The translations under genes were made by a program, and so were the position numbers. Below, in pieces: positions 1 to 6,999 of a stretch of DNA of 12,787 nucleotides (its first letter is position 1; every line of letters begins with the position of its first letter). The notes below the pieces were generated by a model, which saw only the letters and a list, made by a program, of their open reading frames with translations, did no database searches and was not told where the DNA came from. This stretch comes from Anaerocolumna sp. (GTDB taxonomy: Bacteria; Bacillota; Clostridia; Lachnospirales; Lachnospiraceae): contig JAQSYR010000119.1 of the NCBI GenBank assembly GCA_029256035.1, positions 1-12,787 of the forward strand. Direction: 5' to 3'.

Positions 1-9
1 TTTTATGTA

Positions 10-711
10 TTACAAATTAAAATATGCATTTAATAATTCTACTGTTTTTCCTGCTACATCAGCTGTAACTCCTGCACATCTAGCCTTTCTTTCAGGTGCA
101 TCCATTGCATATCCTGTTTTTGACATAAAGTTACCAACAGAATCTACACAATTAACTGTACCAGATACTGTCATATCATTGGTAACTTCAGGTTGATATT
201 GAGGTAATTCAGCTGCTATATACCAACTAAAAAGATCGCCAGTCACTTTTTTAGCATCATCTGGGGGGCAAACAAGACCTATGGCAATAGCTGCACCACC
301 AAGGCTTCCACAAAGGGAACCTACACCATAACCGGTTGTTCCGTTTGCAAAGGCATCCACTGGTATTTGATTAAAAGGATATCCGGCTTTGTCACTTAAT
401 TCACCTATAATTGCATCTACAACTCCTCTGCAACAGCCACCTTTATTAAAATATCCTGCATATCCCCTCTCCATTATAGTTGCTACATCTAACTTCTGAT
501 ATGCATATGGATGTGTAGCTGCATCTTTACTAGCCTCAACATATTCATAGTTTAGTACTTCTTTTGTAGGAAGTTTTGGTGTCTTTTCTGAACAACCAGT
601 CAATAAACTTGGTACTACCCCTGCTACCGCTACACCTGCTGCAGCTTTTCCTGCAAATTTTAATACTTCTCTCCTCGTAAAAGTCTTCTCCTGCATATTG
701 ATTTCTCCCAT
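10..711 (-). CDS. Tat-exported lipoprotein of the C_GCAxxG_C_C (split-Soret-like) family
   Basis: A 233-residue protein. Residues 11-40 form a twin-arginine signal (R13-R14 followed by a hydrophobic stretch) ending in a lipobox L-T-G-C with Cys40, so it is probably exported folded and lipid-anchored outside the membrane. The mature part has Cys93-Cys94, a glycine-rich C-G-S-L-G-G segment at 134-139, and Cys148, Cys188 and Cys212. This is the spacing of the C_GCAxxG_C_C family, related to split-Soret cytochromes. No CxxCH haem motif is present, so an Fe-S or other metal site is more likely than c-type haem; this is inference. The reaction is unknown. The start at 711 has AAGGAG six bases upstream; a second ATG at 696 also has a GGGAG and cannot be excluded. 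A sigma-A promoter and a Rex-like palindrome lie upstream, suggesting redox control. It is monocistronic on its 5' side; the left neighbour is not visible. Confidence 0.8.
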   Translation of the reverse strand: MGEINMQEKTFTRREVLKFAGKAAAGVAVAGVVPSLLTGCSEKTPKLPTKEVLNYEYVEASKDAATHPYAYQKLDVATIMERGYAGYFNKGGCCRGVVDAIIGELSDKAGYPFNQIPVDAFANGTTGYGVGSLCGSLGGAAIAIGLVCPPDDAKKVTGDLFSWYIAAELPQYQPEVTNDMTVSGTVNCVDSVGNFMSKTGYAMDAPERKARCAGVTADVAGKTVELLNAYFNL

Positions 712-790
712 ATTATACTCCTTTTCTTATTATTAATATGTTTAAAGAATTTAACTAAAATCGTTAAAAACCTTTAAAATTTATGTAATT

Positions 791-808
791 TAGTTAATAT
801 ATTAACAC
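791..808. promoter_or_regulatory. Candidate Rex-type operator at the transcription start
   Basis: A perfect 14-bp palindrome, GTTAATATATTAAC (793-806). Extended to 18 bp it matches the Firmicute Rex consensus TTGTTAA-N4-TTAACAA at every fixed position except one outer base on each side. It lies just downstream of the predicted start site, a position where a bound repressor would block RNA polymerase. Rex senses the NADH/NAD+ ratio, so this would link the cysteine-rich exported protein to redox state. AT-rich palindromes arise by chance, so the regulator is inferred. Confidence 0.5.
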
Positions 809-815
809 GATGTAA

Positions 816-844
816 ATTTTACCAGTTGCACTAATATTTGTCAA
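816..844 (-). promoter_or_regulatory. Sigma-A promoter of the Tat lipoprotein gene
   Basis: Read on the minus strand there is TTGACA (844-839), a 17-base spacer, then TAAAAT (821-816) preceded by TG at the extended -10 position. This near-consensus match would start transcription near 808-810 and give a leader of about 100 nt before the ATG at 711. Confidence 0.8.
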
Positions 845-875
845 CCTATAACATGTACATTTGTGGAATCTTGTG

Positions 876-905
876 AAAAATTCATAATTTAAAATCAATT
901 ATGAA
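876..905 (-). terminator. Rho-independent terminator of the amidohydrolase gene
   Basis: On the minus strand a 9-bp AT-rich stem (TTCATAATT/AATTATGAA, 905-881) with a 7-base loop is followed by five Ts (880-876). It lies about 35 bases after the amidohydrolase stop codon. The stem has little GC, so strength is uncertain. Confidence 0.55.
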
Positions 906-938
906 TGAATTTATATTTTACTATTAAAAAAGTGATGC

Positions 939-2138
939 TTACTTAACCTTACTTATTTTATTAGAGTGCTGATCATCGGATAGTCGATAAATAATTTCTC
1001 CATTAATAATGGTGTACATAGTTTCAGAAAAAATATCCATAGGATTTCCTGAAAATATAGCAATGTCTGCATCTTTTCCAGGTTCAAGACTTCCGACACG
1101 GTCTGATACACCACATATAATAGCTGGATTAATTGTAATAGCTTTTAAACCTTCCTCTATACCTAAGCCTTTTTTTGCTGCCAAACCTGCATAGATAGGA
1201 AGATATTGAATTAATGTTATTGGATGATCAGACATAATTGCAACTAGGACACCTTGTTTCTTAAGAACCCCTGCGGTTTTAAAATCAGCATTTTTAACTT
1301 CTAATTTATTTCTGCATGCTAAATCAGGTCCAAGGATTGCCTGAAATCCACTTTCTTTTATTTCTTCCGCAATAATATGCCCTTCCGTACAATGATCTAG
1401 TGTCATTCTTAAATCGAATTCCTTTGCAATCCGTATAGCAGTAATAATATCATCTGTTCTATGAACATGGGCTTTTACAGCTATTTCTCTATTTAAAACA
1501 GGAATCCAGGGCTCTAATCGAAAGTCAATTTCAAAATCTTCTTTTCTGCTTAATGCATTCTCTTTTTGGGTTTTATATTTCTTTGCTTTAAAAAGCTCTT
1601 CTCTTAGTAATGCAGCTATTGCCATTCTAGATGTTGGCGGCTGATTTAACTCTTTATACGTATTCTTTGGGTTTTCACCAAAGGAAATTTTTATTGCTGC
1701 TGGGGCTAAGACTGTCATTTTATCTATTACTCTACCATGGGTTTTCATAAATACAAACTGGCCGCCAACTATATTAGTGCTGCCTGGGCCAACCATAACG
1801 GAAGTAATACCTGCTTGTATTGCATTATGAAATGCAGGATCCATTGGATTAATCGCATCAATAGCCCTAAGATAGGGTGTAATAGGAGATGTCATTTCAT
1901 TACTGTCTTCCCCTTCTGCCCCCTTTTTTTCTTCCGATATTCCAATATGACAATGAGCATCTATAATACCTGGCATAACCCATAAATTGGTTGCATCAAT
2001 TATTTCATCTTGTTCAGAAATATGGCTATTAAGATTTTTCCCAATTGCTTTTATTATATTATTTTCAATTAAAATATCGCCATGTTCTAAAACAGGACCT
2101 ACCATGGATAAAATTCTTCCATTTTTTATTAAAATCAT
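939..2138 (-). CDS. Metal-dependent amidohydrolase (imidazolonepropionase/dihydroorotase-like superfamily)
   Basis: A cytosolic 399-residue protein, usual length for the superfamily. The N-terminal beta-sandwich strands (residues 1-55) lead into P-G-I-I-D-A-H-C-H, with the metal-binding HxH at 62/64. Further likely ligands are H224 or H226 (K-A-H-V-H), H249 (L-D-H) and the catalytic D304 (S-D-H). K150 sits where some relatives carry a carboxylated lysine; that role is a guess. The C-terminal G-S-L-E-P-G-K-D-A-D-I segment is the typical closing strand. Such enzymes hydrolyse C-N bonds in cyclic amides, dipeptides or related compounds; the substrate cannot be told from the sequence and no pathway partner lies beside it. 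GGAGAG five bases before the ATG fixes the start. It is followed by its own terminator and appears to stand alone. Confidence 0.8.
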   Translation of the reverse strand: MILIKNGRILSMVGPVLEHGDILIENNIIKAIGKNLNSHISEQDEIIDATNLWVMPGIIDAHCHIGISEEKKGAEGEDSNEMTSPITPYLRAIDAINPMDPAFHNAIQAGITSVMVGPGSTNIVGGQFVFMKTHGRVIDKMTVLAPAAIKISFGENPKNTYKELNQPPTSRMAIAALLREELFKAKKYKTQKENALSRKEDFEIDFRLEPWIPVLNREIAVKAHVHRTDDIITAIRIAKEFDLRMTLDHCTEGHIIAEEIKESGFQAILGPDLACRNKLEVKNADFKTAGVLKKQGVLVAIMSDHPITLIQYLPIYAGLAAKKGLGIEEGLKAITINPAIICGVSDRVGSLEPGKDADIAIFSGNPMDIFSETMYTIINGEIIYRLSDDQHSNKISKVK

Positions 2139-2212
2139 ATAATCTCTCCATTTGCTTTTCCAAAAAACTATTAATTGTTTTATTATTTCAAAAACCTAAT
2201 CCCACTATTCCA

Positions 2213-2581
2213 TTAAGATTTTTTAAATGCAGATTGTTCCAGCTCTTTTATTAATATTACTCGATCTAATACGGTTTTATAAACTAAAACAATATGCGCA
2301 TCTATAAAACAGTACTTATTTATTAAATATTCATAAGTTTTTACAATAAAGGATACACTCATTAAGATTAAACTAATTACTGTAATCATTGGGTGGATAT
2401 CTTTTTGCATATTTTTAATGGCTGCTTGATCCTTATTTTTTATGTGTTCATAAATATCATTATAAATCTCCTTATTTTCTAATTTTCTATTTTCCAGACT
2501 CTTCTGACATATAAAAAAATATTTATCGTAACTGTTAACACCGAATTCCTTTTTAATTAACTCTTTAAATACACTTGACAT
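2213..2581 (-). CDS. Hypothetical small membrane-associated protein
   Basis: A 122-residue protein that I do not recognise. Residues 1-60 are charged and probably helical (many K, E, N, D). One clear hydrophobic segment at about 65-81 (I-T-V-I-S-L-I-L-M-S-V-S-F-I-V) looks like a single membrane helix, followed by a mildly hydrophobic tail with several valines and isoleucines. GGAAGGAAGG lies about 8 bases before the ATG and supports translation. It ends 74 bases before the amidohydrolase start, in the same direction, so the two could be co-transcribed. An inverted repeat just upstream (2614-2627) may be an operator. No enzymatic motif or cysteine pattern is visible. Confidence 0.6.
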   Translation of the reverse strand: MSSVFKELIKKEFGVNSYDKYFFICQKSLENRKLENKEIYNDIYEHIKNKDQAAIKNMQKDIHPMITVISLILMSVSFIVKTYEYLINKYCFIDAHIVLVYKTVLDRVILIKELEQSAFKKS

Positions 2582-2613
2582 TTTGTTACCTTCCTTCCTT
2601 ACTCAGTTTAATT

Positions 2614-2627
2614 ATGATTCCAATCAT
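2614..2627. promoter_or_regulatory. Inverted repeat, possible CRP/FNR-type operator
   Basis: ATGATT-CC-AATCAT, 6-bp arms, about 33 bases upstream of the hypothetical gene's ATG. The core TGAT-N4-ATCA is that of CRP/FNR-family boxes, though the outer bases differ from TTGAT/ATCAA. No clean promoter was found around it, so this is a weak call. Confidence 0.25.
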
Positions 2628-2996
2628 TTTATTTGAGAAGTTAGATGTTTTTCTTAGTATTTGTATGTTTTTAAATTTAAACCGCTGTAATTCTTGTGAT
2701 GTTTTCCTCTTTATAGAAATAAAAATTATTATTTAATTTTGATGCAGGTTTCAAAGTCTGATTCCTATGAAAGCCATGTCTTCCTAGTGTTTATCAAAAA
2801 AATTATTTTAGAAGTGAATATAATAGGAATTATTATGGCTGCTTTATACCCGTTCATATATATACAATAATGGTGAAAATATTCACAAAATGTTCATAAT
2901 TAATCCATACTATAAACATATATGTCTATTATAATAAACTCATAGCAATAAAGTTACACCCAAAATTACTAATAAGATAATTTTTTTCATAAAACA

Positions 2997-3032
2997 AAGC
3001 CTGGTAGTTACCCTCCCCCCTCTACCAGGCTT
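2997..3032. other. Strong GC-rich stem-loop, terminator-like, owner unknown
   Basis: A perfect 11-bp stem, AAGCCTGGTAG (2997-3007) pairing with CTACCAGGCTT (3022-3032), encloses a 14-base loop rich in C on the plus strand. On the minus strand it is followed by TTTGTTTT, so it could terminate a leftward transcript; on the plus strand the following bases are pyrimidine-rich but not a clean T run. No gene reads into it from either side. It stands out in the otherwise AT-rich 609-base gap (2582-3190). The rest of that gap shows no convincing gene. Confidence 0.6.
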
Positions 3033-3141
3033 CTCCTCTGTCTTGATATAGCTTTTAGCCCTAATTCTCGTTATTATTCCCTTTACTTAATAAAAAAAAT
3101 AGAAATATATCGATTTAATACTTTTCTTAGTAAGACATTTT

Positions 3142-3150
3142 TGTTATAAT
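3142..3150 (+). promoter_or_regulatory. Extended -10 promoter of upp
   Basis: TG-T-TATAAT is a full-consensus extended -10 with only a weak -35 region. It places the start near 3157 and leaves a leader of about 34 bases before the upp ATG. Confidence 0.6.
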
Positions 3151-3190
3151 GTTTCCTAGCGAAAGACAAAAATTATATGGAGGCAAAATT

Positions 3191-3820
3191 ATGTCTAAAG
3201 TAATAGTAATGGATCATCCTTTGATTCAACACAAACTCGGTATTATGAGACAAAAGACAACATCCACAAAAGAATTCCGTGACTTAGTTTCCGAAGTTGC
3301 AATGCTGATATGTTACGAGGCTACAAGAGAACTTCCCCTTGCTGAAATAGAGATTGAGACTCCTCTTGTTAAAACAATAGCTCATGAAATAGCTGGTAAA
3401 AAACTTTGTATTGTTCCAATTCTTAGAGCAGGACTTCATATGGCAGATGGTATGCTCACTTTAATTCCAAATGCAAAAGTTGGCCATATTGGTTTATATA
3501 GAAATGAAACAACTTTAGAACCAGTAGAATATTTTTGCAAGTTGCCATCAGATGCAGATGAAAGAGAAATCTTTGTTGTGGATCCAATGCTTGCAACTGG
3601 TGGTTCCGCCAGTGCTGCTATTCAGTTATTAAAGAACAGGGGAATTGCAAAAATTCACTTCCTTTGCTTGATTGCTGCACCAGAAGGTGTCAAAAGACTT
3701 ACAGAAACTCATCCGGATGTTGATGTCTATATTGGAGCTTTAGACGAAAGATTAAATGAACATGGATACATTTTACCAGGTCTAGGCGATGCTGGTGATA
3801 GAATATACGGTACAAAATAG
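3191..3820 (+). CDS. upp: Uracil phosphoribosyltransferase
   Basis: A 209-residue cytosolic enzyme, the standard length for Upp. It salvages pyrimidines by converting uracil and PRPP to UMP and pyrophosphate. Residues 129-139 (V-V-D-P-M-L-A-T-G-G-S) are the PRPP-binding loop, and the C-terminal Y-I-L-P-G-L-G-D-A-G-D-R (193-204) is the conserved uracil-binding region. The ATG at 3191 is chosen because GGAGG lies 7 bases upstream and the protein then starts like known Upp proteins; the in-frame ATG at 3149 lies inside the -10 box. It has its own promoter and terminator and is a monocistronic housekeeping gene with no functional tie to its neighbours. Confidence 0.97.
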   Translation: MSKVIVMDHPLIQHKLGIMRQKTTSTKEFRDLVSEVAMLICYEATRELPLAEIEIETPLVKTIAHEIAGKKLCIVPILRAGLHMADGMLTLIPNAKVGHIGLYRNETTLEPVEYFCKLPSDADEREIFVVDPMLATGGSASAAIQLLKNRGIAKIHFLCLIAAPEGVKRLTETHPDVDVYIGALDERLNEHGYILPGLGDAGDRIYGTK

Positions 3821-3925
3821 TCGAAAACCAGTCAATTTTTATTACTATAAGTGATTCAATTGTCAAAAGTTATTTGTATTGTAAAGTTATGAATTCAACT
3901 TTTAACACTCCCATCTATAAATACA

Positions 3926-3961
3926 AAATCTCTCAGTGTATAATTCCTGAGAGATTTTTTT
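3926..3961 (+). terminator. Rho-independent terminator of upp
   Basis: AAATCTCTCAG (3926-3936) pairs with CTGAGAGATTT (3947-3957) around a 10-base loop, and the T run continues to 3961. It isolates upp from the riboswitch transcript downstream. Confidence 0.85.
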
Positions 3962-4026
3962 CGATTAATCTAACGTGAGTTTATTTAATTAATCTATTAC
4001 ATTTTAATGTATGAAATCAACTAATG

Positions 4027-4208
4027 AATTCAAGTGGTTACTTTAAAGTAACATAATAGGGAAACAGGTCAAAAACCTGTACGGTCTCGCCGCTGTGTAT
4101 GAGGAGTTTTCTTCTGCCAATAAATTATTATTGGAAATGATCACTGGGCATTGCTTGGGAAGATAGGAAGAGAATGAAGATTCATGAGTCAGAAAACCTG
4201 CTTGAATT
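4027..4208 (+). ncRNA. Cobalamin riboswitch
   Basis: An aptamer of about 180 nt lies directly upstream of the DUF4430 and ECF genes. The closing helix is a perfect 8-bp pairing, AATTCAAG (4027-4034) with CTTGAATT (4201-4208). Inside are a perfect palindromic arm (4037-4052), the conserved GGGAA (4059-4063), the ACAGGT/ACCTGT stem (4064-4080), a CGCCGCTGTGTA segment matching the conserved core, CACTGGGCA and GGGAAG (4143-4162), and the B12 box AGTCAGAAAACCTGC (4187-4201). Known family members switch genes off when adenosyl- or other cobalamins bind. No T-tailed terminator hairpin lies between the aptamer and the ATG at 4251, so control of translation initiation is more likely than transcription attenuation; that is inference. 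Confidence 0.93.
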
Positions 4209-4250
4209 TAACCCTATAAAAACCCACGAAGAATGGAGAAAGAGGTAAAA

Positions 4251-4655
4251 ATGAAAAATGAAAAGAGTTTTAAAAAAGTAGCCATAGGCCTAATTGCCTT
4301 TGTGGCTGTAATTGCAATGATGTTTGTAATTTACACCCAGTTCCTTCCCGCATCTGTAACCGGTAAAAAGGAGATTGTAGCAGAAGTGGTCTTAGCAGAT
4401 GGAACCAGTAAGTCTTATGAAATTAAAACAGATGCAGAATACTTAAGAGAAGCATTAGAGGAGAAAAAATTAATCTCTGGTACAGAATCCGATTTTGGTC
4501 TATTCGTTACTACAGTTGATGGAGTTACTGCTGATGAAACGAAACAAGAATGGTGGTGCTTCACTGATAATGGCGGGCAGATTAATACCAGTGTTGATCA
4601 AACCCCAATTGCTGACGGAGGACACTACGAAATAACTTTAACCGTAGGTTGGTAA
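4251..4655 (+). CDS. Membrane-anchored transcobalamin-like (DUF4430) protein, probable B12 capture protein
   Basis: A 134-residue protein with an N-terminal membrane anchor (about residues 9-31) and no lipobox cysteine, so the rest should face outside. Residues 40-134 match the DUF4430 / transcobalamin C-terminal-like fold: a D-G-T beta-hairpin (50-52), the leucine-rich turn A-E-Y-L-R-E-A-L (62-69), and a closing W-W-C-F plus G-H-Y-E-I-T-L segment. In animals this domain covers one face of B12. Control by a cobalamin riboswitch and a one-base gap to an ECF S component make binding and delivery of cobalamin or a related corrinoid the best inference; binding residues cannot be verified here. 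AGAGG five bases before 4251 favours that start over the in-frame ATG at 4233. Confidence 0.82.
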   Translation: MKNEKSFKKVAIGLIAFVAVIAMMFVIYTQFLPASVTGKKEIVAEVVLADGTSKSYEIKTDAEYLREALEEKKLISGTESDFGLFVTTVDGVTADETKQEWWCFTDNGGQINTSVDQTPIADGGHYEITLTVGW

Positions 4656-4656
4656 C

Positions 4657-5172
4657 ATGAGATTAAAAGATATCGTTATTATCGGAATGCTGGCATCTAT
4701 ATTAGTGGCTGTACAAGTTGGCCTGGCTTTTCTTCCGAATATTGAATTGGTATCCGTATTAATCATTGTATATTCACTGGTATTTCATAAAAAGACTATC
4801 TACATAATAAGTGTATTTATCATTATTGAAGGTGTTCTATATGGATTTGGGCTATGGTGGATTAATTATTTATATATTTGGTTTATCTTATATTTTATAA
4901 CAATCCTATTTCGAAACACCAAATCAGTATTTACCTGGGCTTTATTTTCAGGTGCTTTTGGTTTATCCTTTGGTGCTCTTTGTGCGGTACCATACTTATT
5001 GATTGGTTCAGTAGGCGGCAATATCTTAGGTGGACTTCAAATGGCACTTTCTTATTGGATTGGTGGAATACCTTTTGATATCATACATGGTATCGCTAAC
5101 TTTACGCTAACTTTAATTTTAATAAAACCTTTAAGCATGTTACTTACATACTTAATGAAACTATATGATTAA
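4657..5172 (+). CDS. ECF transporter S component, probable cobalamin/corrinoid uptake
   Basis: A very hydrophobic 171-residue protein with about six membrane helices, the size and layout of energy-coupling-factor substrate-binding (S) subunits. The first helix contains the small-residue face (G10, A13, S14, A18) used by S subunits to dock on the shared EcfT protein. EcfA and EcfT genes are not in the window, so it would use a shared module elsewhere (group II ECF). It begins one base after the DUF4430 stop with only a weak ribosome site, implying translational coupling. Riboswitch control points to cobalamin or a precursor as substrate; the sequence itself does not prove this. Riboflavin or other vitamin S units are alternatives but fit the riboswitch less well. 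Confidence 0.82.
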   Translation: MRLKDIVIIGMLASILVAVQVGLAFLPNIELVSVLIIVYSLVFHKKTIYIISVFIIIEGVLYGFGLWWINYLYIWFILYFITILFRNTKSVFTWALFSGAFGLSFGALCAVPYLLIGSVGGNILGGLQMALSYWIGGIPFDIIHGIANFTLTLILIKPLSMLLTYLMKLYD

Positions 5173-5187
5173 CTCACTGTACTGATT

Positions 5188-5257
5188 TGCTATGCTCTCT
5201 TTTGGTAGACCGTTTAACCACAAAACTGTCTATCGAATGGAAGAGCATAGCATTTTT
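5188..5257 (+). terminator. Long terminator hairpin after the ECF gene
   Basis: TGCTATGCTCT (5188-5198) pairs with AGAGCATAGCA (5242-5252) and is followed by TTTTT. An inner stem, GGTAGAC (5204-5210) with GTCTATC (5228-5234), extends the structure. The T run is on the plus strand only, so it ends the B12-uptake operon. Confidence 0.75.
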
Positions 5258-5340
5258 ATATGTCATAGAATTCATAGCATTTTATATCATAGAAAAACAT
5301 AACATTATATATTAATGAAATGCATAACATTTTCTATCAG
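5246..5340. repeat. Degenerate AT-rich tandem repeat, about 25-nt unit
   Basis: Four imperfect copies start at 5246, 5273, 5298 and 5323, each opening with CATAGCAT or CATAACAT and followed by a TATAT/CATAGAA-type tail. The first copy overlaps the 3' arm of the ECF terminator, as if the array grew from it. It fills the gap between the two convergent genes. No open frame of note runs through it. Confidence 0.5.
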
Positions 5341-5362
5341 CGGAAAATTTAGATATGATATT

Positions 5363-6928
5363 TTATTCCGGAAATGAAATAGCCTTTAGGAATTCCTCTT
5401 GAAAGTCTTCACGTAGGGCCAGTTCTATGTGTTTTACTTTTTTGCTAATGCTTTCTGCTTCCTCTTTGCTTATTTCACCCAACAGTATTTTAACAGCTCC
5501 AGTTAATGCACCATTTCCAATATAACGAATTCGTTCCAATGCTATAGGAGGTAACAGTCCAATATGAATACCTTTGGCAATATTAATGTAGTTACCAAAA
5601 TTACCGGCCAGATACAGAGTATCAAGGTCAGACGAACTCATATTTTCTTCTCTAAGAAGTAACTGAAGTCCTGCGTAAATAGCTCCTTTAGCAAGTTGTA
5701 TTTCCCTAATATCTTTCTGGGTTAGAATAACATTTTGTGACTGCAATTTATCTTCGTATAGTAAAACATAATTATTTTCACCTGCTTTACCCTGTAAACG
5801 ACCAGAACCATCCATCCATCCGTTTTTATAAATTTCTGATACTGCATCAATAACACCAGAGCCGCAGATCCCAATAGGTTTGGTGTTTGAATTATTATTA
5901 TTCTTTGCACCAATTACATCTAAAAAGATCTGATTTTCTATTATTTCAACTTTTGTAATTGCTCCAGGTTCAGCCCCCATTCCATGATGTAAGGAAGAGC
6001 CTTCAAATGCAGGCCCTGCAGCTGTTGAACAAGCAACCAAAGCACCATTTTTAGATAATACAATTTCACCATTGGTTCCAATATCCATCATTATCTCCAG
6101 ACCCTTTGCATGGATCATATCTTTTGCCAGGATACATCCTAAAGTATCAGAGCCCACATGACCACCAATTCCCGGCATAACATATACTCTTCCTTCTGGG
6201 TGAATTAATATATTGATACTGGATGCTGTAATCTCTTCCCCTGCATATGAAATACCTTGAAAAGGAACTTTGGCAAGACTCTCAAGAGATTTTCCAAGGA
6301 AAAGATGAGACATTGTTGTATTGGCAGCTATAACGACAGAATATATATCTTTCTTTCCAATTCCCGCCTCTTCCGACAATAAACCGATTAATTGATTACA
6401 ACACTGACGAATAAGTTCTGTTAATCTGTTACTATTTTCTAAGCTAATTGTTGCATAAGTAATTCTTGAGATTACATCTGCACCATAAAGCCGTTGGGGA
6501 TTGAGCATTGACTGGCTCCCTAGCCTTTGTTTGTTATCTAAATCCCATAGTTCTGCCTCAACTGTTGTTGTTCCTAAATCAATTGCAATACCAAAAGAAG
6601 TTGCATTTATTTTTTGTTTTTTGGTCTTATATTTTATTTTATTCTCTGCCTGATTTTTTGAAAGGATAACTGTAGTATCTGAAGTAACATTAAAACAGCA
6701 GGCCAGTCGAAATCCTGCATTACGTTCTTCTTCACTAACAGATGGGGATTCTTCAGAGCATAATACCTTGTCATTTCCTTTCGTAATAAGAACCTTGCAT
6801 TTACCACAGGTTTTATTACCGGAACAGGTACCGCCTGTATCTATCCCATTCTCTCTTGCAGCCTGCATCAGATTTACCCCATACTCTACCTCAATTTTTT
6901 GGTTCTTCGGTAAAAATGTTATATACAT
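5363..6928 (-). CDS. RACo-like ferredoxin/ASKHA protein, reductive activator of corrinoid proteins
   Basis: A cytosolic 521-residue protein. Residues 1-92 form a plant-type 2Fe-2S ferredoxin domain with ligands C35, C41, C44 and C77. The ASKHA ATPase part follows after a short lysine-rich linker, with its phosphate loop D-L-G-T-T-T at 117-122, a G-I-C-G-S-G-V-I motif, and the late A-G-N-F-G-N-Y-I segment typical of DUF4445/RACo. Known relatives use ATP to drive electrons uphill and return oxidised cob(II)amide in corrinoid proteins to cob(I)amide for methyl transfer. Full RACo is about 630 residues with a middle domain before the ASKHA part; that domain seems to be missing here. AGGAG five bases before 6928 fixes the start. 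It is convergent with the riboswitch operon, which fits a B12-dependent role. No corrinoid protein or methyltransferase gene is in view, so the partner is unknown. Confidence 0.85.
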   Translation of the reverse strand: MYITFLPKNQKIEVEYGVNLMQAARENGIDTGGTCSGNKTCGKCKVLITKGNDKVLCSEESPSVSEEERNAGFRLACCFNVTSDTTVILSKNQAENKIKYKTKKQKINATSFGIAIDLGTTTVEAELWDLDNKQRLGSQSMLNPQRLYGADVISRITYATISLENSNRLTELIRQCCNQLIGLLSEEAGIGKKDIYSVVIAANTTMSHLFLGKSLESLAKVPFQGISYAGEEITASSINILIHPEGRVYVMPGIGGHVGSDTLGCILAKDMIHAKGLEIMMDIGTNGEIVLSKNGALVACSTAAGPAFEGSSLHHGMGAEPGAITKVEIIENQIFLDVIGAKNNNNSNTKPIGICGSGVIDAVSEIYKNGWMDGSGRLQGKAGENNYVLLYEDKLQSQNVILTQKDIREIQLAKGAIYAGLQLLLREENMSSSDLDTLYLAGNFGNYINIAKGIHIGLLPPIALERIRYIGNGALTGAVKILLGEISKEEAESISKKVKHIELALREDFQEEFLKAISFPE

Positions 6929-6999
6929 AAATACTCCTGTCTTTTCTGTATGATGGAACACGTAAACTTAGGCAAACAATGTATATTTTATTATATAAA

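Noticed and set aside
2940..2990. 16-residue hydrophobic minus-strand peptide frame beginning M-K-K
   Set aside because: The only purine-rich ribosome-like sequence is about 20 bases away in a hairpin loop; too short and unsupported to call a gene.
3149..3190. Longer upp start at 3149
   Set aside because: The ATG lies within the -10 box and lacks a ribosome site; 3191 has GGAGG and gives the family's normal N-terminus.
5341..5370. CGGAA/TTCCG inverted repeat at the end of the RACo-like gene
   Set aside because: Short, mismatched inside, overlaps the stop codon and lacks a T tail on the coding strand.
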